Positions 28,096-37,988 of a stretch of DNA of 64,000 nucleotides are shown here, piece by piece. The position numbers were made by a program, and so were the translations under genes. The stretch's first letter is position 1, and every line of letters begins with the position of its first letter. The DNA is from SZUA-36 sp963727635. Lineage in GTDB: Bacteria > Pseudomonadota > Gammaproteobacteria > Xanthomonadales > SZUA-36. The stretch spans positions 1 through 64,000 of the forward strand of contig CAVSHP010000007.1 of the NCBI GenBank assembly GCA_963727635.1, in the 5' to 3' direction. The notes under the pieces were generated by a model, which was not told the origin of the DNA, ran no database searches, and saw only the letters and a program-made list of their open reading frames with translations.

Positions 28096-29484
28096 GGTTG
28101 ATTCTCCTGGTCACCAACACCGGCGGTGCGGGCAGATTTTTGCCAAACAGACGCTGGCAGGCCGAGCGGGACTTGCAACGCATCCTCCAGCGACCCCGCG
28201 GCGCGGGCAGCATTGCTGAGGGCTTCCTGACGTGCGAGCGCGGTGGCGCTGAGCTGCAGTTGCAGTCCGATGAGTTCGCTTCTTGATATTTCCCCCGCCT
28301 TGAGCATATCGCGGGCGATTTGTTCCTGTCTTTGCAGGTCAAGGAACATGGTATTTCCAAGCTCTCTTTTGAGCAGTGCTGTCCGGTATCCCGCCAGGGC
28401 CAGGTCAATCTCCGTGAAAACTGATGCTTGCAGCATATTGAAGCGTGCGGCGGACTCGGCACGGCGGGCTTCAGCCTCGGCAATCGCACCCTGGTTCTGG
28501 TTAAGAACCGGCAATGTAAGCGACAATCCAAGCGCCCACTTGTTGTCACCCTGATCGTATTCGTATCCTGGACCCAGATGGATGTCGGGATACTGTCTCG
28601 CGATCTCCAGTTGCAGCGCTGATTCGCTGGCGGCGTATTCGGCCAGCCCGGCGAGAATGTCGGCACGGTTCAATGCTGCCTGGTGACGTGCTTGCGCGGC
28701 ATCCACTTCTGCCGGCATTGCATGCAGACTTTCAAATGAAAACTCCACACCATCCAGTGCATGGACGGGAATGCCAATGGCCAGCGCTAGCTGTCCGCGC
28801 GCCACCACCGCCTGGTGTTCCGCGTCAAGCCAGGCGAAACGTGTTCTGTCAGCTTCCGTCCGCGCTTGCGTGAGTTCATATGGGGAAATTGCACCCGCCT
28901 TGTACTGCAATTCCAACAGGCCAAGATTCTCTTGCTGGATTTTTTCCTGTTCCTGCAAAATTGTCTCGATAGCCAATGCCGCGTCCAGGTCAACCATGCT
29001 GCTGCGCACCGCGCTGCGCACCTGCCATGCCACCGTGGCGATATGTCAAACGGGCAGCTTCGGAAAGTTGTTGCGCCTGTGCGATGCGATAGCCGCGTTT
29101 ACCGGCCGTCTCGATCGGCAGATCCAGTGAAGGGGTTATGATCCACGGAGAGGGAATCTTTGTCGTGGTGTTATAGGCTGGCGTGATACTTAAAGTCGGA
29201 TTGGGACGTTCACCCGCAGTAAGTTCGCCAGCGGTTGCCGTCGCCCACTGCGCACGTGCGACATCAAGGCTCGGTTGATAGTAAAACGCGGCCAGGGTCA
29301 GCCGTTCAAGATCCCAGGGCTGTGCTGGCCCCAGGTTCATATTGTTGTCCGAATTCGCTTCGAGAAAGGCGTGTAATTCAGCGTCGTTCAAACTGCGTGA
29401 ATCAAACTCATCGGCACGCTTTCCAGCGTCAATCGGTTGGGGTTGGTAATGAACACAGCCGGCCAACAGAAAAAACAAGGCCAT
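28092..29484 (-). CDS. TolC-family outer membrane efflux lipoprotein (one frameshift)
   Basis: Outer-membrane channel of the tripartite pump. It starts MALFFLLAGC, a short lipoprotein signal with the lipobox Cys at residue 10. The body is typical of the TolC family: paired long helices with PNPTLSITPAYN and later HLGPGYEYDQGDNKWALGLS and LPVLNQNQGAIAEAEARR. A frame change near 29040 joins the two readable parts. It is the first gene of the three-gene efflux operon, before the adaptor and the pump. No partner regulator is present nearby. Confidence 0.87.
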
Positions 29485-29649
29485 TAATCCAATGAAAGTT
29501 CGCGCTGTAGAGGACCGGTATCTTTTATTTTCATTCAGTGCATCGGAACATCAGCAGATGCAATGCGCGGGGATCCATCGGTTTTGAACGGTTTCGATCA
29601 TTACGGTGCAATGATGGGCGCTATCCGGACTGGGTGTCAATTGCCCCTG

Positions 29650-30045
29650 TCAGTCGCCACGTGCCTTTCTTTGGTATTTTTGCTTGTGTGGAATGACACC
29701 ACGCACACCGCCCCGGGGGTTTTCCATGTCGCCCTTGTACCTGGGAATAACATGGATATGCAGATGCGGAATTGACTGGCCTGCCGCTACGCCGATATTA
29801 ACACCGACATTGTAACCATCCGGGCTGTATTCCTTGTCAATGATGGTTTTCATTTCATCAACCAGCGCCCAGATGGCCGCTTTCTCTTCTGCTGTTGCCT
29901 GAAAATATTCGGCAACGTGCCGGTGCGTAATCACCAGGCAATGGCCTGGATTGACCGGGTAGCTGTCAAAATGCGCGAACGCCAGGCCGTTTTTGATAAC
30001 GATATCGGGGTCATCGCAAAAGGGGCAGTCAAGAGTTTTGGACAT
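29650..30045 (-). CDS. HIT-family nucleotide-binding protein
   Basis: A 131-residue histidine-triad protein. The motif HLHIHVIPRY gives the catalytic histidines, and the N-terminus has a Cys pair (CPFCDD) as in HIT proteins that bind zinc. HIT proteins hydrolyse nucleoside phosphoramidates or related AMP conjugates. It is divergent from aprM, with 245 bases between. In sulfur bacteria HIT proteins are often near APS metabolism, where adenylyl derivatives are handled, but a link here is only positional. The frame is intact. Confidence 0.9.
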   Translation of the reverse strand: MSKTLDCPFCDDPDIVIKNGLAFAHFDSYPVNPGHCLVITHRHVAEYFQATAEEKAAIWALVDEMKTIIDKEYSPDGYNVGVNIGVAAGQSIPHLHIHVIPRYKGDMENPRGGVRGVIPHKQKYQRKARGD

Positions 30046-30290
30046 GATAATAATTTCCTGGCATGGGAGACCGGCGGCCTGCCTTCCCGTTGTGAAACGC
30101 CGTTAAAGCGCTTTGCGTTCAAAACATTTTTTAATCACTGGCAGGACTGAACGCAGTAATCGGTTGTTTTCTCAATTAAACACTGGGATACTGATGTAGA
30201 TTAACAAATCATAATGTTAAGGAATTTGCCACGTATGGTAGTGATTCAAAAATACGTTTTCAACGAATAAACCCGAGGAGGCCCGATTTT

Positions 30291-31080
30291 ATGTTCACCA
30301 GCAACCCCTTCTCCGAAATTTCGGGGCTCATATCTCCTCTCGCCATGCAGGCGTATGTCATCCTGATGGTTCTCCTGGTTGCAGGCGGCACCATTTTGGA
30401 CATGATCCATAAACAAAGCGCCAAGTATTTCTTTAAAAATGCGGAAAAGGCCAAAACCCGTGCAACCCGCCAGGTTTCCGTTGTCGAAAAGGTATCGATA
30501 GCCGTCACGACCGTTGCGGTGGACGTACTGACGTCCGGGGAATTCTGCAACCAGCGCCGCAGGGTAGCCCACCTGCTTACCATGTACGGTTTCATCCTGT
30601 TCGCCGCCACTACCGCCATCATGATTTTTGGCTACATCGGTTCCGACACACCGGTCATGCTGCCCCTGTTGTGGCATCTGGGCGCCCTGATGCTGTGCGG
30701 TGGCGGTTACTGGTTCTGGTTTTACATCCGGGTCGACGTTGCCGCCGAGGGTAACCCCTGGTACCGCGTAATACCGGCTGACCTTTTCATCCTGTCGCTG
30801 CTTGCAACTGCTACTTTCGCGTTGCTCTGGTCTTTTTTCCAGGCTGTTGGTGCTTCGTGGTTAGTCGAACCTTTTCTTCGTTTTATTTATCTTTGCCGCC
30901 ACGGTGCTTTTCGGTGGCGTATTGTGGTCCAAGTTCGCTCACATGTTCTTCAAGCCTGCCGCGGCTTTTCAGAAACGCGTAGCCAAGGCGGATGGTTCAA
31001 GGGATGGCCTGCCGCCACCTGCCGACACACCTAGGCAATTTGGTCTTGGCATCAAGCGGCTGCAACCCAGAAACTACTAG
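30291..31080 (+). CDS. aprM: AprM, membrane anchor of adenylylsulfate reductase (one frameshift)
   Basis: AprM carries electrons from AprBA to the quinone pool in one class of sulfur oxidisers, in place of QmoABC. The protein has hydrophobic spans at about 16-32, 97-118, 120-142 and 160-180, and conserved-looking NQRRRVAHLLTMYGF and PLLWHLGALMLCGGGYWFWF with His residues that could bind haem. A frame change near 30865-30880 restores the last span (FGGVLWSKFAHMFFKP) and the C-terminus to TAG at 31080. GAGGAGG at 30275-30281 precedes the ATG. It is first in aprM-aprB-aprA. Confidence 0.88.
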
Positions 31081-31143
31081 CCACTGCATAATGAAACCTT
31101 GATATCAACCATTATTGGCCCCAAATGCCGGAGACGAAATAAC

Positions 31144-31611
31144 ATGCCAACATTTGTCTATATGACCCGCTGCGACGGTTGTGGACATTGTGTCGATATC
31201 TGCCCTTCCGACATCATGCACATCGACAAAAAACTTCGCCGCGCCACCAACATTGAACCCAATATGTGTTGGGAATGTTACTCCTGTGTAAAGGCCTGCC
31301 CGATGAATGCCATCGATGTGCGCGGGTATGCCGATTTCGCCCCACTTGGCCACACCGTACGGGTACTTCGCGAGGAGGATAAGGGCACCATTTCCTGGCG
31401 GATCAGGTTCCGGGACGGCCGGGAGAAAAACTTCGTTTCACCCATTTGCACCGCGAAGTGGGGCGAGAAAATTGAGGACCTTGCCAGTCTGCCCGTCCCC
31501 GATGAGGAAGCGCTGAACTCGCAGTTGCTCTGTTATGAACCGGATGTTCTGGGTTACGCGGGCGGATTGCGAAAGCTGCCGGGTAAATTCAAGCAGGGAG
31601 TATATTACTGA
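31144..31611 (+). CDS. aprB: Adenylylsulfate reductase, beta subunit
   Basis: The iron-sulfur subunit that carries electrons from the AprA flavin. At 155 residues, it begins MPTFVYMTRCDGCGHCVDIC and has two [4Fe-4S] motifs (CDGCGHCVDICP and CWECYSCVKACP). The second half is the beta-sheet and tail that wraps AprA (ISWRIRFRDGREKNF, then YAGGLRKLPGKFKQG). I take the ATG at 31144; an upstream in-frame start at 31099 would add residues not found in AprB. The stop shares one base with the aprA start. The frame is intact. Confidence 0.96.
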   Translation: MPTFVYMTRCDGCGHCVDICPSDIMHIDKKLRRATNIEPNMCWECYSCVKACPMNAIDVRGYADFAPLGHTVRVLREEDKGTISWRIRFRDGREKNFVSPICTAKWGEKIEDLASLPVPDEEALNSQLLCYEPDVLGYAGGLRKLPGKFKQGVYY

Positions 31612-33442
31612 TGAGCATCAAAACAGTTTATGAAGACTGCGATATCCTCGTTGTCGGTGGTGGAATGGGTGGTACGGGTGCTGCTTACGAATCCAGGTAC
31701 TGGGGCCGCGACCTGAAAATCGTTGTTGCGGAAAAGGCCAATATCGATCGCTCCGGCGCCGTCGCCCAGGGTCTTTATGCCATCAACTGCTACATGGGAA
31801 CCCAGTGGGATGAAAATAACCCCGAGGATCATGTACGTTATGCCCGTAACGACCTGATGGGCCTGGTACGTGAGGATCTTGCTTTCGATATGGCCCGTCA
31901 TGTCGATTCCGCAGTGCACAAGTTTGAAGAATGGGGCCTGCCCTTTATGCGCGACCCAAAGACCGGGCGTTACCAGCGCGAAGGCAAGTGGCAGATCATG
32001 ATCCACGGTGAAAGCTACAAACCCATCGTCGCCGATGCTGCGCGCAAGTCGGCCGATAAAATATACAACCGGATCATGGTGACCCATCTGCTGATGGACG
32101 AAAAGAAACCGAATCGCGTCGGTGGCGCAGTCGGCTTTAACGTCCGCACCGGCGACTTTCATGTTTTCCGCGCCAAGGCGGTTATCGTCAGCGCCGGCGG
32201 CGCCTCGCATATTTTCAAGCCACGCTCGGTGGGTGAAGGTATGGGTCGTACCTGGTACGCCCCATGGAGCAGTGGTTCGGCGTATGCACTGGCGATCCAG
32301 GCCGGCGCCAAGATGACACAGATGGAAAACCGTATCGTACTGGCGCGGTTCAAGGACGGTTATGGACCGGTCGGAGCGTACTTCCTGCACCTGAAGACCT
32401 ATACCCAGAATGCCTATGGAAACGAATACGAATCCACCTGGTATGACGACACCAAGGCCATGGTCGGGGAATATATCGACCACCACCCGGTACCAACCTG
32501 CCTGCGCAACCATGCCCTGATCTCGGAGGTAAAGGCGGGCCGTGGTCCGATCCACATGGTCACCAAGGAGGCCTTCCAGGATCCGCATCTCGAAGAAGTG
32601 GGCTGGGAAAACTTCCTCGGTATGACCGTCAGCCAGGCGGTGGTCTGGGCCTCTCAGGATATTGATCCCGAAGTATATCAACCCTGAGCTGACCACCTCC
32701 GAACCCTACGTTATGGGTTCCCATGCAACCTGTTCGGGCGCATGGTGCAGCGGACCGGAAGACCTGTCCCCGGATGAATATCAGTGGGGTTATAACCGGA
32801 TGATGACGGTCGATGGTCTGTTCGGCGCCGGTGATGCCATCGGCGGCACCGCGCATGCGTTCTCTTCCGGTTCCTTTACCGAAGGCCGCCTGGCGGCAAA
32901 GGCCGCGGTCAAGTACGTCAAGGACCTGCGCAGTGAAACCATGAAGTCTCCGACAAGCAGATAGAGGGTTCAGAAAGGCCGTCTATCAAGCCCCTGGAAA
33001 ACTACAAGGTAGGCCGCAATGAAATCGTCAGCGGCACTGTTTCACCGAGCTATCTCCTGCCTATCCAGGGCCTGCAGCGTCTTGAGAAAACCATGGATGA
33101 ATACGTTGGCGGTATCAGCGTCAACTATATGACCAACGACAAGTTGCTTGAGCGTGGTATCAGTTGCTGAATATCATGGAAGAGGATTTTGATCACCTGG
33201 GCGCGGAAGATTTACACCAGTTACAGCGCGCATGGGAGTTGAAACACCGCCTGCTCGCATCGCAATCGGTCGCACAACACACACTGTTCCGTGAGGAGAC
33301 CCGCTGGCCGGGCTACTACTACCGCGGCGACCACATGAAACTGGATGACGAGAACTGGCATTGCCTGACCCTGTCCCGTCGCGACCCGGAATCGGGCGAA
33401 TGGGCAATGGAAAAGGCGCCCGTCTACCATATTGTTGACTGA
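31611..33442 (+). CDS. aprA: Adenylylsulfate reductase, alpha subunit (three frameshifts)
   Basis: The FAD subunit that oxidises sulfite plus AMP to APS in sulfur oxidisers. The N-terminus has the FAD loop LVVGGGMGGTGAAYESRYWG and RSGAVAQGLYAINCYMG. Active-site region sequence follows (PIHMVTKEAFQD, WENFLGMTVSQAV), then MGSHATCSGAWCSGPED, DGLFGAGDAIGGTAHAFSSG and the C-terminal ETRWPGYYYRGDH. Frame changes fall near 32672, 32945 and 33165. With them repaired the length is about 610 residues, normal for AprA. A 1832-base gene with perfect family sequence on each side of every break is best read as intact in the organism. Confidence 0.95.
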
Positions 33443-33580
33443 TAAATCGTAATTGGCTCGGAAGGTTCAGGGTCATTGGGCTGAACGTAATCGTGCCTGG
33501 GGGTCATGACTCCCGTGCACACTGCCTGCTAAGATCCGTTTCTCCAAATTCCACTTACCCCGCAGTTCCCCCAGGTGATC

Positions 33581-34777
33581 ATGAAAATCTCAGAAGCAGA
33601 AAACCCGGCTGTTCTTCTTGCCAAACAGGCCCGGTCGGCGGCAGACCAACACGATTATCAGCGCGCCGCTGAACTCTACGCCGAGGCTTCGACAACCAGG
33701 GGCCTGGAGAAACCGCTGCGCTGGAAATACAGAAATGAGCAGGCCCTGATGCTCGCGGAACTCGGCAGGGAAGGCAGGAACAACACGGCGCTTGAACAGG
33801 CCATTGAACTCTATGAAAAGACGGTTATGGATCTTGCCCCAAAAAGCGAAAGACCTGATGACTGGGCCACGACACAGCACAATTTTGGCAACGTCCTTGG
33901 TCTTCTGGGTCAACGCCAGCGAGCACACGCTCACTGGAAAGGGCGATTGTTGTGTTTGAAAATGCACTGTCAGTCAGGAATCGGGAATTGACCCCCCTGG
34001 AATGGGCGACGACGCAGGACAATTACGGCAATGTGCTTGGTATCCTCGGTCAGCGCCGGGGTGATGTCGAAATGCTGAAAAAATCTGCAGCGGCTTTTGA
34101 AAGCGCGTTGCAGACGCGTACGCGGGAGCAGGCACCGATGGACTGGGCGGCGACGCAAAACAATCTTGGCACCGCACTCATGATCCTTGGCCAGCGGGAA
34201 AAAGACCCGAAATTGCTGAAGCAGTCGGTTGATGCCTATAAAAATGTCCTCAAGGAATGGACCCGCAAGCGGGTGCCTTTGAACTGGGCTACCACGCTTT
34301 AACAACCTGGGTACGGTACTTCGGCTGCTTGGCGAAACCCGCAAAGGCCCGCAGAACGCTGGAGCAGTCGGTTTCCGCCTTTCAGGAATGCACTGGCGGA
34401 ACGGACACGCGAAACGCGTACCGGTGGACTGGGCGATGACACAGAACAATCTTGGTGCAGCGCTTCAATCCCTGGGCAAACGCCAGGAAGATGTAAGTTT
34501 GATTGAAGACGCAGTGACCGCATATGAAAACGCACTCCTGGAAATAACCCCGCAGAAGTCCGCTATGGGCTGGGCCATGACCCTGGCCAACCTCGCTGCT
34601 GCGAGAATGACACTGGCGGAATGGACCCAGGATATTGAAATTGCAGCCATTTGGCGTTGAGTGAATTTAACGAGGTCGTCGGAGTTTTTCCGCCAGGCCA
34701 GCCATGCACAATTCATGGAGCTTGCCGAGGATCAACGGAAGAAGGCACAGGCCCTGGTGATGGCGCTCAAAGGATAG
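33581..34777 (+). CDS. Tetratricopeptide-repeat protein (frameshifted)
   Basis: About 400 residues after repair, made of repeats of about 45-50 residues with the core WATTQDNYGNVLGILGQR, WAATQNNLGTALMILGQR and WAMTQNNLGAALQSLGKR. Each core is followed by a charged helix (LKKSAAAFESALQTRTREQ and similar). Such repeats form a superhelix for protein binding. No signal peptide or enzymatic domain is seen. Frame changes fall near 33920, 34300, 34385 and 34655; the last gives an ending ALALSEFNEV to ALKG and TAG at 34777. I start at ATG 33581, with AGGTG just upstream. It follows aprA by 139 bases; any link to it is unknown. Confidence 0.75.
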
Positions 34778-34906
34778 CCCTGTCGAATTAAACTTACACT
34801 GATAGTTCTGTAAGCTGATAATGCATCTCAATGCAAATAGCGTTTGGATTATCTATACTCGGTGTGTAAAGGAGACGAGCTTTTCAACACCCCTTGGGAG
34901 CATTTC

Positions 34907-35188
34907 ATGCATAAATTTGTTATTGAAAGAATCATACCAGGCGTCGGTAAAATGTCTGCAGCTCAATTGCAAACCGTTGCGCGCCGCTCCGCTAACGTGT
35001 TGGCCGAGCTGGGTGTTGAGATACAATGGGTTGAAAGCTTTATCAGCGATGACAAAATTTATTGTGTCTACCTGGCCGCAGACGAGGAACTGATCCGTGA
35101 ACATGGCAGGTTGACTGGTATACCTTGCAATTCCATCCTGCAGATTTCGAAGATTATTGACCCCAGCTTCGGGTTTATTCGCATTTAG
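34907..35188 (+). CDS. DUF4242 (SCO4226-like) small protein
   Basis: A 93-residue protein starting MHKFVIERIIPGVGKMSAAQ, with ELGVEIQWVESFISDDKIYCVYLA and a C-terminal Ser/Cys/Ile segment. This matches the ferredoxin-like DUF4242 family, some members of which bind nickel. I prefer the ATG at 34907 over an upstream one at 34844 because the family begins here and GGGAG precedes it. It is cytoplasmic with no neighbours that explain it. The frame is intact. Confidence 0.72.
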   Translation: MHKFVIERIIPGVGKMSAAQLQTVARRSANVLAELGVEIQWVESFISDDKIYCVYLAADEELIREHGRLTGIPCNSILQISKIIDPSFGFIRI

Positions 35189-35217
35189 AAAAATTCCCCG
35201 ATCAGCCGACAATCGAG

Positions 35218-35796
35218 ATGAATACAGCGCTGATGGATTTCATAATCCAGACCCTGTCGGGCATTGTCGGCGTATTCGTAGGTGTGTGGTTGGCGTTGGT
35301 AACAGACCGCCGCCGGCAGACCCGCGAAGAAGCCCGGCACGAACTGGAGCGTCAGCAACAATATGCCCGGGCCAGGCACACCGTTCTCGGTAGTGTTATA
35401 AAAAATGCCAACGAAGCCAGCCGCCTGCGTACGCTGGTAGATAAACGCAAACCCTATGAATTGATCCACACCAGGCTGGAAGTCTCGGTATGGGAAGCGG
35501 TGCAAGTGCAGTTTATGCAGGCCTGTCATGATATCGATGAACGGGTACGCTTCGCACAGTTTTTCGATGGTGTGCGTAATTTGCAGTCCTTTTTTGATTT
35601 TCATCGCGGATTGCAACTCTCCATTGCAGGTGCTTACGACGACAATGACCCCGAGCTTGCTGAAATTTTGCGCGGCGCTGACCAACACCTTCGTGACCTG
35701 GTGGAGGACCAACGGTTTAATGGCGTACTTTTGATTACCGATTTTGGTGAGCCGGTACACAAAAAACTAATGGGTATAAATTCAGCGGCCGGTTGA
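35218..35796 (+). CDS. Membrane-anchored hypothetical protein, 192 residues
   Basis: Not recognised. The N-terminus has one hydrophobic span (about residues 7-29, IIQTLSGIVGVFVGVWLALV) followed by a basic, charged helical region (TDRRRQTREEARHELERQQQ) likely to be coiled coil. The rest is soluble and helical. This layout resembles small inner-membrane proteins with a cytoplasmic helical domain. It begins 29 bases after the DUF4242 gene on the same strand, so the two may be cotranscribed. The frame is intact. Confidence 0.6.
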   Translation: MNTALMDFIIQTLSGIVGVFVGVWLALVTDRRRQTREEARHELERQQQYARARHTVLGSVIKNANEASRLRTLVDKRKPYELIHTRLEVSVWEAVQVQFMQACHDIDERVRFAQFFDGVRNLQSFFDFHRGLQLSIAGAYDDNDPELAEILRGADQHLRDLVEDQRFNGVLLITDFGEPVHKKLMGINSAAG

Positions 35797-35996
35797 GATC
35801 CGGTGTTCAGAGACTGCCTGGAATGATGCGTTGCTTAAAGACGCTCCTTTAAGTCGAGGTGTTTTCACTTTGGGCTTCTTCTCGCCCGCAACGGGGGTGC
35901 AGAATATTCAGTTTCCTTAATAAACTAAGATTCTATATACTGAATAATCATAACCTTCTAACAAAATAAGGTTTTTTCCCGGATGAGGTAGTTGAA

Positions 35997-36506
35997 ATGA
36001 GCGGCACAGATTTGAAACCTGGCATTAACCCGAACACGATGTCCATCATCGTTACCAAGGGGACGCTTGACTGGGCGTATCCCCCTTTCATCCTCGCCAC
36101 AACGGCTGCAGCGATGGGTCTGGAAGTCACGATGTTTTTTACCTTTTACGGCCTCATGCTGTTGAAAAAAGACCTTAGCCTGGAAATAAGCTCCCTGGGT
36201 AATCCCGCCATGAAAATGCCGATGATGGGTATGCACATGGGTATGCCGAATATTGTCTCTGCGCTACCGGGTATTGATGCTGCGGCCACAGTGATGATGA
36301 AGAACCTGATAAAGAAAAAAGGTGTTGCCTCCATTCCGGAACTTCGGGAGCTCGCTGTTGAGGCGGATGTGCGCCTGATTGCCTGTCAAATGACCCTGGA
36401 TCTGTTTGAATACTCAAAAGATGACATGATCGATGGAATTGAGATCGGCGGCGCCGCGACTTATATTGAAGTGGCCACTCAAAGTCATATCAACCTGTTT
36501 ATCTGA
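35997..36506 (+). CDS. DsrE2-family sulfur-carrier protein
   Basis: A 169-residue protein of the DsrE/F-like superfamily, DsrE2 type. It starts with SIIVTKGTLDWAYPPFILAT, a hydrophobic segment AMGLEVTMFFTFYGLMLL, a Met-rich stretch (MKMPMMGMHMGMP) and the conserved Cys in VRLIACQMTLDLF, the likely persulfide site. In sulfur oxidisers DsrE2 is encoded with TusA and rhodanese and takes part in cytoplasmic sulfur transfer. Here tusA follows after 28 bases. The hydrophobic segments suggest membrane association. The frame is intact. Confidence 0.88.
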   Translation: MSGTDLKPGINPNTMSIIVTKGTLDWAYPPFILATTAAAMGLEVTMFFTFYGLMLLKKDLSLEISSLGNPAMKMPMMGMHMGMPNIVSALPGIDAAATVMMKNLIKKKGVASIPELRELAVEADVRLIACQMTLDLFEYSKDDMIDGIEIGGAATYIEVATQSHINLFI

Positions 36507-36534
36507 ATTTTTTTTCCAAACAAGGAATACACTC

Positions 36535-36762
36535 ATGGCAGATCAAGTACTCGATGCAAAGGGCCTGAATTGCCCATTGCCGATTCTCAAAGCAAAAAAA
36601 GCACTGAAGACACTGGAAGGTGGACAGGTGCTGGAAGTGCTCTCTACCGATCCGGGGTCGGTGGCCGATTTCTCGGCTTTTTGCCGGACAACGGGAAATG
36701 AACTGGTAGAACAAAGCGAAGCGAACGGTATTTTTACTTATCTCATTCGCAAATCTGCATAG
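36535..36762 (+). CDS. tusA: TusA sulfur carrier protein
   Basis: A 75-residue persulfide carrier with the family motif LDAKGLNCPLPILKAKKAL (CPxP; Cys13 carries sulfur) and TDPGSVADFSAF. TusA passes sulfur either to tRNA 2-thiolation or, in sulfur oxidisers, to the DsrE-type and heterodisulfide-type oxidation machinery. It sits behind dsrE2 in a two-gene unit and converges on yeeE. An upstream in-frame start (36433) lies inside dsrE2 and is rejected because the family begins at MADQVLDAKG. Confidence 0.93.
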   Translation: MADQVLDAKGLNCPLPILKAKKALKTLEGGQVLEVLSTDPGSVADFSAFCRTTGNELVEQSEANGIFTYLIRKSA

Positions 36763-36828
36763 ACCGCTAAAGCGATCTGCGGACATAACCCACCCATCTG
36801 ATGTCTGTCGGGAACCGGGCCGCCTGGC

Positions 36829-37977
36829 TCAGTTCTCTTTCTGTGCCGCCGGAAACAGGTGCATATCTGACAGGGCGCATCTCAGGGCACTGAAAAAACC
36901 ATTTTCATCCAAAAGATAATAGTCAACTTTCATGGTGAAAGCGCTGCCAAAGATAATACTGACAAGTGCCATCAGTGAACCAAACGCCAGGGTGGACATA
37001 CCGGTGATGCCCTGACCGATGGTACAACCCAGGGCCAATACACCGCCAAAACCCATCAATGCCGCCCCCAAAATATGTCGAAGCATATCGGTCCGGTCGG
37101 TGAATGATTCCAGGCGGAACTTGCCGGTCAGCATGACATAGAGAAAAGAACCCAGGATCACACCGAAAACGGCTGCAATTCCGAAATTGATGGTCGATCC
37201 GGTGAATGTAAGAAGGTACATCAGACCCTCGGCTGTCGGTCCTGTAAAGGTAAAAGATTCAAGTCGCATAGGCTCAAAATCATCAAAGCCAACCACACCG
37301 GTAATATACCAGCCTGCAGGTATTACCAGACCGATTACAACGCCTGCAAGAATATTGTTGAAACTATGCCTGAGCTCCTTTCCCTTCAGTGAATAAACGA
37401 TCAATCCACCAGCAAACACCAGCGCCGCTATCTTCTGAATCAGGGCCGTGTTATCCGTACCGATTGCGCTGCTCAAAAGCGTTCCGATACCCTGGTCAGG
37501 GATATCGTGTGTAGCAAGGTCGATATTGGTTACGTCAAACACATTTATTTTCACCATGGCAAGCAAGCCACGCATGGTCATGTAAGCCGTAACGCCGATA
37601 ATCATCATCACCACCAGTGACTTCATATTACCGCCACCCAGCCGGACCAGTGTGCGGTTCACGCAACCTGAGGCAAGCGTCATACCCACACCAAATAAAA
37701 AACCACCTGAAAGGTATCCAAGCCAACCGAAGTTGGGTGTCAGGTAGGTCGCTTCGCTAATGTCTATGATGCTGTTGAACCGCATAAACTGGGTTAACAG
37801 GGTTGCAATGCCAATGGCCAGAAACCAGGCACGTAATCGGCCCTTGTTGCCCATGTTTACCCAGTCGCTCACGGCGCCCATGGTACAAAAATTGGTCTTG
37901 TTAACTACCGCGCCGAATACTATTCCAATCAGGAAACTCAACATGGTTACCTTGTAAACCGGCTCCCATTCCATCAT
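36829..37977 (-). CDS. yeeE: YeeE/YedE-family sulfur transporter
   Basis: A 382-residue integral membrane protein with about ten hydrophobic spans. It shows the two repeats with cysteine motifs of the family: TLASGCVNRTLVRLGGGNMKS-type and LALGCTIGQGITGMSTLAFG. Members carry thiosulfate or sulfur across the inner membrane through Cys relay, with TusA as frequent partner. The start at 37977 has AAGGAG 7 bases upstream. That site overlaps the mnmE stop, so the gene is coupled to the rpmH-rnpA-yidC-mnmE line. The frame is intact. Confidence 0.88.
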   Translation of the reverse strand: MMEWEPVYKVTMLSFLIGIVFGAVVNKTNFCTMGAVSDWVNMGNKGRLRAWFLAIGIATLLTQFMRFNSIIDISEATYLTPNFGWLGYLSGGFLFGVGMTLASGCVNRTLVRLGGGNMKSLVVMMIIGVTAYMTMRGLLAMVKINVFDVTNIDLATHDIPDQGIGTLLSSAIGTDNTALIQKIAALVFAGGLIVYSLKGKELRHSFNNILAGVVIGLVIPAGWYITGVVGFDDFEPMRLESFTFTGPTAEGLMYLLTFTGSTINFGIAAVFGVILGSFLYVMLTGKFRLESFTDRTDMLRHILGAALMGFGGVLALGCTIGQGITGMSTLAFGSLMALVSIIFGSAFTMKVDYYLLDENGFFSALRCALSDMHLFPAAQKEN

Positions 37978-37988
37978 TTTGTTGCTCC

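Noticed and set aside
31605..32696. Long minus-strand ORF (363 residues)
   Set aside because: It is the antisense shadow of aprA, whose sequence on the plus strand is an unmistakable family match.
35834..35853. CTTAAAG/CTTTAAG hairpin as terminator of the 192-residue protein gene
   Set aside because: AT-rich stem with no following T tract; too weak to call.
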